Assembly (NCBI RefSeq): GCF_051014685.1
Contig: NW_027479274.1
Coordinates: forward strand, 1-64,000
Length of the DNA stretch: 64,000 bases
Direction of reading: 5' to 3'
Origin: Ptiloglossa arizonensis
Lineage: Eukaryota; Arthropoda; Insecta; Hymenoptera; Colletidae
This document shows positions 58,211-64,000 of this stretch, piece by piece. Position 1 is the first letter of the stretch. Each line of letters opens with the position of its first letter. Made by a program: the position numbers and the translations under genes. The notes under the pieces were generated by a model, which was given only the letters and a program-made list of their open reading frames with translations, made no database searches and was not told the DNA's origin.

Positions 58211-60561
58211 TAACGAATATCCTATAACGCATAACGTATAACGTATAACGTATAACGTATAACGTATAACGTATAACGTATAGCGTCTAACGTATAACGT
58301 ATAACGTACAACGTATAACGTATAACGTATAACGTATAACGTATAACGTATAACGTATAACGTATAACGTATAACGTATAACGTATAACGTATAACGTAT
58401 AACGTATAACGTATAACGTATAACGTATAACGTATAACGTATAACGTATAACGTATAACGTATAACGTATAACGTATAACGTATAACGTATAACGTATAA
58501 CGTATAACGTATAACGTATAACGTATAACGTATAACGTATAACGTATAACGTATAACGTATACAGTATAATGTATAACGTATAACGTATAACGTATAACG
58601 TAGAACGCATAACGTACAACGTATAACGTATAACGTATAACGTATAACGTATAACGTACAACGTATAACGTATAACGTATAACGTATAACGTATTACGTA
58701 TAACGTATAACGTACAACGTTTAACGTATAATGTATAACGTAGAACGCATAACGTATAACGTATAACGTATAACGTATAACGTATAACGTATAACGTATA
58801 ACGTACAACGTTTAACGTATAACGTATAACGTAGAACGTATAACGTATAACGTATAACGTACAACGTATAACGTATAACGTATAACGTATAACGTATAAC
58901 GTACAACGTATAACGTATAACGTATAACGTATAACGTATTACGTATAACGTATAACGTACAACGTTTAACGTATAACGTATAACGTAGAACGCATAACGT
59001 ATAACGTATAACGTATAACGTATAACGTATAACGTATAACGTACAACGTTTAACGTATAACGTATAACGTAGAACGTATAACGTATAACGTATAACGTAT
59101 AACGTATAACGTATAACGTATAACGTATTACGTATAACGTATAACGTACAACGTTTAACGTATAACGTATAACGTAGAACGTATAACGTACAACGTATAA
59201 CGTATAACGTATAACGTAGAACGTATAACGTACAACGTATAACGTATAACGAATATCCTATAACGCATAACGTATAACGTATAACGTATAACGTATAACG
59301 TATAACGTATAACGTATAGCGTCTAACGTATTACGTATAACGTACAACGTATAACGTATAACGTATAACGTATAACGTATAACGTATAACGTATAACGTA
59401 TAACGTATAACGTATAACGTATAACGTATAACGTATAACGTATAACGTATAACGTATAACGTATAACGTATAACGTATAACGTATAACGTATAACGTATA
59501 ACGTATAACGTATAACGTATAACGTATAACGTATAACGTATAACGTATAACGTATAACGTATAACGTATATCGTACAACGTTCAACGTATAACGTATAAT
59601 GTATAACGTATAACGTATAGCGTATAACGTATAAGGTATAACGTATAGCATATAACGTATAACGTATAACGTATAACGTACAACGTTTATCGTATAACGT
59701 ATAACGTATAACGTATAACGTATAACGTATAACGTACAACGTATAACGTAAAACGTATATCCTATAACACATAACGTATAACGTATAACGTATAATACAA
59801 CGTATAACGTATAACGTATAACGTATAACGTATAACGTATAACGTATAACGTATAACGTATAACGTATAACGTATAACGTATAACGTATAACGTATAACG
59901 TATAATGTATAACGTATAACGTATAACGTGTAACGTATAACGTATAACGTATAACGTATAACGTATAACGTATAACGTATAACGTATAACGTATAACGTA
60001 TAACGTACAACGTATAACGTATAATGTATATCCTATAACGTATAACGTACAACGTATAACGTATAATGTATATCCTATAACGCATAACGTATAACGTATA
60101 ACGTATAACGTATAACGTATAACGTATAACGTATAACGTATAGCGTCTAACGTATAACGTATAACGTACAACGTATAACGTATAACGTATAACGTATAAC
60201 GTATAACGTATAACGTATAACGTATAACGTATAACGTATAACGTATAACGTATAACGTATAACGTATAACGTATAACGTATAACGTATAACGTATAACGT
60301 ATAACGTATAACGTATAACGTATAACGTATAACGTATACAGTATAATGTATAACGTATAACGTGTAACGTATAACGTATAACGTATAGCGTATAACGTGT
60401 AACGTATAACGTATAACGTATAACGTATAACGTATAACGTATAACGTATAACGTATAACGTATAAAGTATAACGTATAACGTATAACGTATAACGTATAA
60501 CGTATAGCGTATAACGTATAACGTATAACGTATAACGTATAACGTATAACGTATAACGTAT

Positions 60562-61324
60562 AACGTATACAGTATAATGTATAACGTATAACGTATAACG
60601 TATAACGTAGAACGCATAACGTACAACGTATAACGTATAACGTATAACGTATAACGTATAACGTACAACGTATAACGTATAACGTATAACGTATAACGTA
60701 TTACGTATAACGTATAACGTACAACGTTTAACGTATAATGTATAACGTAGAACGCATAACGTATAACGTATAACGTATAACGTATAACGTATAACGTATA
60801 ACGTATAACGTACAACGTTTAACGTATAACGTATAACGTAGAACGTATAACGTATAACGTATAACGTATAACGTATAACGTATAACGTATAACGTATTAC
60901 GTACAACGTATAACGTATAACGTATAACGTATAACGTATTACGTATAACGTATAACGTACAACGTTTAACGTATAACGTATAACGTAGAACGCATAACGT
61001 AAAACGTGTAACGTATAACGTATAACGTATTACGTATAACGTATAACGTACAACGTTTAACGTATAATGTATAACGTAGAACGCATAACGTATAACGTAT
61101 AACGTATAACGTATAACGTATAACGTATAACGTATAACGTACAACGTTTAACGTATAACGTATAACGTAGAACGTATAACGTACAACGTATAACGTATAA
61201 TGTATATCCTATAACGCATAACGTATAACGTATAACGTATAACGTATAACGTATAACGTATAACGTATAGCGTCTAACGTATAACGTATAACGTACAACG
61301 TATAACGTATAACGTATAACGTAT
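60562..61324 (+). repeat. 763-bp HOR unit, copy 1
   Basis: A 109-monomer unit. Landmarks are CAGTATAATG (60570), TAGAACGCATAACG (60608), TATAATGTATAACG (about 60735), AAAACGTGTAACG (61001), TGTATATCC (61201) and TAGCGTCTAACG (61268). Each recurs 763 bp later and, from about 60180, also 2170 bp (310 monomers) later. Confidence 0.88.
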
Positions 61325-62087
61325 AACGTATACAGTATAATGTATAACGTATAACGTATAACGTATAACGTAGAACGCATAACGTACAACGTATAACGTA
61401 TAACGTATAACGTATAACGTATAACGTACAACGTATAACGTATAACGTATAACGTATAACGTATTACGTATAACGTATAACGTACAACGTTTAACGTATA
61501 ATGTATAACGTAGAACGCATAACGTATAACGTATAACGTATAACGTATAACGTATAACGTATAACGTATAACGTACAACGTTTAACGTATAACGTATAAC
61601 GTAGAACGTATAACGTATAACGTATAACGTATAACGTATAACGTATAACGTATAACGTATTACGTACAACGTATAACGTATAACGTATAACGTATAACGT
61701 ATTACGTATAACGTATAACGTACAACGTTTAACGTATAACGTATAACGTAGAACGCATAACGTAAAACGTGTAACGTATAACGTATAACGTATTACGTAT
61801 AACGTATAACGTACAACGTTTAACGTATAATGTATAACGTAGAACGCATAACGTATAACGTATAACGTATAACGTATAACGTATAACGTATAACGTATAA
61901 CGTACAACGTTTAACGTATAACGTATAACGTAGAACGTATAACGTACAACGTATAACGTATAATGTATATCCTATAACGCATAACGTATAACGTATAACG
62001 TATAACGTATAACGTATAACGTATAACGTATAGCGTCTAACGTATAACGTATAACGTACAACGTATAACGTATAACGTATAACGTAT
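61325..62087 (+). repeat. 763-bp HOR unit, copy 2
   Basis: The direct tandem copy of 60562-61324, with CAGTATAATG at 61333, TAGAACGC at 61371 and TAGCGTCTAACG at 62031. I saw no landmark difference between the two copies, which suggests a recent duplication. Confidence 0.88.
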
Positions 62088-62731
62088 AACGTATAACGTA
62101 TAACGTACAACGTATAACGTATAACGTATAACGTATAACGTATAACGTACAACGTACAACGTATAACGAATATCCTATAACGCATAACGTATAACGTATA
62201 ACGTATAACGTATAACGTATAACGTATAACGTATAGCGTCTAACGTATAACGTATAACGTACAACGTATAACGTAGAACGTATAACGTATAACGTATAAC
62301 GTATAACGTATAACGTATAACGTATAACGTATAACGTATAACGTATAACGTATAACGTATAACGTATAACGTATAACGTATAACGTATAACGTATAACGT
62401 ATAACGTATAACGTATAACGTATAACGTATAACGTATAACGTATAACGTATAACGTATAACGTATAACGTATAACGTATAACGTATAACGTATAACGTAT
62501 AACGTATACAGTATAATGTATAACGTATAACGTGTAACGTATAACGTATAACGTATAGCGTATAACGTGTAACGTATAACGTATAACGTATAACGTATAA
62601 CGTATAACGTATAACGTATAACGTATAACGTATAAAGTATAACGTATAACGTATAACGTATAACGTATAACGTATAGCGTATAACGTATAACGTATAACG
62701 TATAACGTATAACGTATAACGTATAACGTAT

Positions 62732-63494
62732 AACGTATACAGTATAATGTATAACGTATAACGTATAACGTATAACGTAGAACGCATAACGTACAACGTA
62801 TAACGTATAACGTATAACGTATAACGTATAACGTACAACGTATAACGTATAACGTATAACGTATAACGTATTACGTATAACGTATAACGTACAACGTTTA
62901 ACGTATAATGTATAACGTAGAACGCATAACGTATAACGTATAACGTATAACGTATAACGTATAACGTATAACGTATAACGTACAACGTTTAACGTATAAC
63001 GTATAACGTAGAACGTATAACGTATAACGTATAACGTATAACGTATAACGTATAACGTATAACGTATTACGTACAACGTATAACGTATAACGTATAACGT
63101 ATAACGTATTACGTATAACGTATAACGTACAACGTTTAACGTATAACGTATAACGTAGAACGCATAACGTAAAACGTGTAACGTATAACGTATAACGTAT
63201 TACGTATAACGTATAACGTACAACGTTTAACGTATAATGTATAACGTAGAACGCATAACGTATAACGTATAACGTATAACGTATAACGTATAACGTATAA
63301 CGTATAACGTACAACGTTTAACGTATAACGTATAACGTAGAACGTATAACGTACAACGTATAACGTATAATGTATATCCTATAACGCATAACGTATAACG
63401 TATAACGTATAACGTATAACGTATAACGTATAACGTATAGCGTCTAACGTATAACGTATAACGTACAACGTATAACGTATAACGTATAACGTAT
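62732..63494 (+). repeat. 763-bp HOR unit, copy 3
   Basis: A third copy, 2170 bp after copy 1, with CAGTATAATG at 62740, AAAACGTGTAACG at 63171, TGTATATCC at 63371 and TAGCGTCTAACG at 63438. Here the unit is single rather than tandem. It is followed by short repeats of the TAGCGTCTAACG cassette at about 63530 and 63600, 70 bp apart. Confidence 0.85.
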
Positions 63495-64000
63495 AACGTA
63501 TAACGTATAACGTATAACGTATAACGTATAGCGTCTAACGTATAACGTATAACGTACAACGTATAACGTATAACGTATAACGTATAACGTATAACGTATA
63601 GCGTCTAACGTATAACGTATAACGTACAACGTATAACGTATAACGTATAACGTATAACGTATAACGTATAACGTATAACGTATAACGTATAACGTATAAC
63701 GTATAACGTATAACGTATAACGTATAACGTATAACGTATAACGTATAACGTATAACGTATAACGTATAACGTATAACGTATAACGTATAACGTATAACGT
63801 ATAACGTATAACGTATAACGTATAACGTATAACGTATAACGTATATCGTACAACGTTCAACGTATAACGTATAATGTATAACGTATAACGTATAACGTAT
63901 AACGTATAAGGTATAACGTATAGCATATAACGTATAACGTATAACGTATAACGTACAACGTTTATCGTATAACGTATAACGTATAACGTATAACGTATAA

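Larger units (their letters stand above)
7667..64000 (+). repeat. Heptamer satellite, right arm
   Basis: The same CGTATAA array continues to the end of the window in the same orientation. Variant monomers are commoner and more organised than in the left arm. Typical cassettes are CGTACAACGTTTAACG followed two monomers later by CGTAGAACG; TATCCTATAACGCATAACG; ATACAGTATAATGTATAACG followed by CGTGTAACG; CGTATAGCGTCTAACG; CGTACAACGTCCAACG; and CGTACAACGTTCAACG. Their ordered recurrence defines the HORs listed separately. Register breaks include CGTACACG (about 11093), TATTATATAACG (about 12779 and 21554), a lost A at about 18960, a disturbed patch at 20526-20570, and AATATAACG or AATACAACG (-2 bp) at several sites from 36.5 kb on. 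No gene or other unique sequence was seen in it. Confidence 0.98.

Noticed and set aside
1..64000. More than one hundred long minus-strand ORFs made of YVIRYTL repeats
   Set aside because: They follow from a stop-free heptamer read in any frame. Overlapping ORFs in all three frames have the same peptide, and start codons arise only where a variant monomer contains CAT on the + strand.
1..64000. Telomere array
   Set aside because: The unit is not TTAGG, TTAGGG, TCAGG or another telomerase-type G-rich repeat, the G content of either strand is low, and variants are arranged in kb-scale HORs. It could still be subtelomeric.
1..64000. CRISPR array
   Set aside because: The repeats are contiguous 7-mers with no unique spacers, and there are no cas genes.
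1..64000. Bacterial or phage origin
   Set aside because: There are no ribosome-binding-site-led genes or operons, and the only protein remnant is an arthropod-type non-LTR element with a poly(A) tail.

Overview
About 97% of this 64-kb window is one satellite DNA, a 7-bp tandem repeat (CGTATAA on the + strand, about 8,900 monomers). All of it runs in the same orientation, and I saw no inverted stretch. It is interrupted once, at about 5800-7666, by a GC-rich, 5'-truncated, poly(A)-tailed non-LTR retrotransposon on the minus strand. I recognise no host gene, tRNA, rRNA, CRISPR array or bacterial operon.

Organism: a eukaryote, almost certainly an arthropod and most likely an insect. The evidence is the retroelement. 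Its reverse transcriptase tail has the PQGSVLGPLLWN and YADD motifs, a GHGCFGQYLCRIG segment and a C-terminal CCHC zinc knuckle, as in R1-clade elements (R1, TRAS, SART, Waldo and relatives). The megasatellite context suggests constitutive heterochromatin (pericentromeric, subtelomeric, or a sex or B chromosome). The species cannot be named from this.

Layout. 1-5799: satellite left arm, with a variant-rich module that recurs at 0.36-1.25, 3.8-4.8 and 8.2-9.1 kb. 5800-5812: poly(T), i.e. the poly(A) tail of the minus-strand element. 5813-6385: 573-bp 3' UTR tiled with consecutive stem-loops. 6386-7666: 3' part of the ORF2 reverse transcriptase, cut inside the palm domain and carrying an 18-bp duplication at the 5' junction. 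7667-64000: satellite right arm, built of nested higher-order repeats (HORs) recognisable by shared variant monomers. Spacings measured by eye are 3290 bp (13.4/16.7 kb), 2800 bp (22.3/25.1), 1792 bp (29.6/31.4), about 2500 bp (35.5/38.0), 1820 bp (40.6/42.4), 1972 and 2175 bp (47.2/49.2/51.4), 3127 bp (52.0/55.1), and 763 and 2170 bp (60.6/61.3/62.7).

The long minus-strand ORFs throughout the satellite are artefacts. The minus-strand heptamer has no stop codon in any frame and always translates to the heptapeptide LYVIRYT, because 3 x 7 bp equals 7 codons. Nothing here works as a gene pathway. The biology is satellite amplification (slippage, unequal exchange and segmental duplication) plus one retrotransposition event. 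HOR boundaries were placed by comparing variant positions by eye and are approximate to tens of bases.
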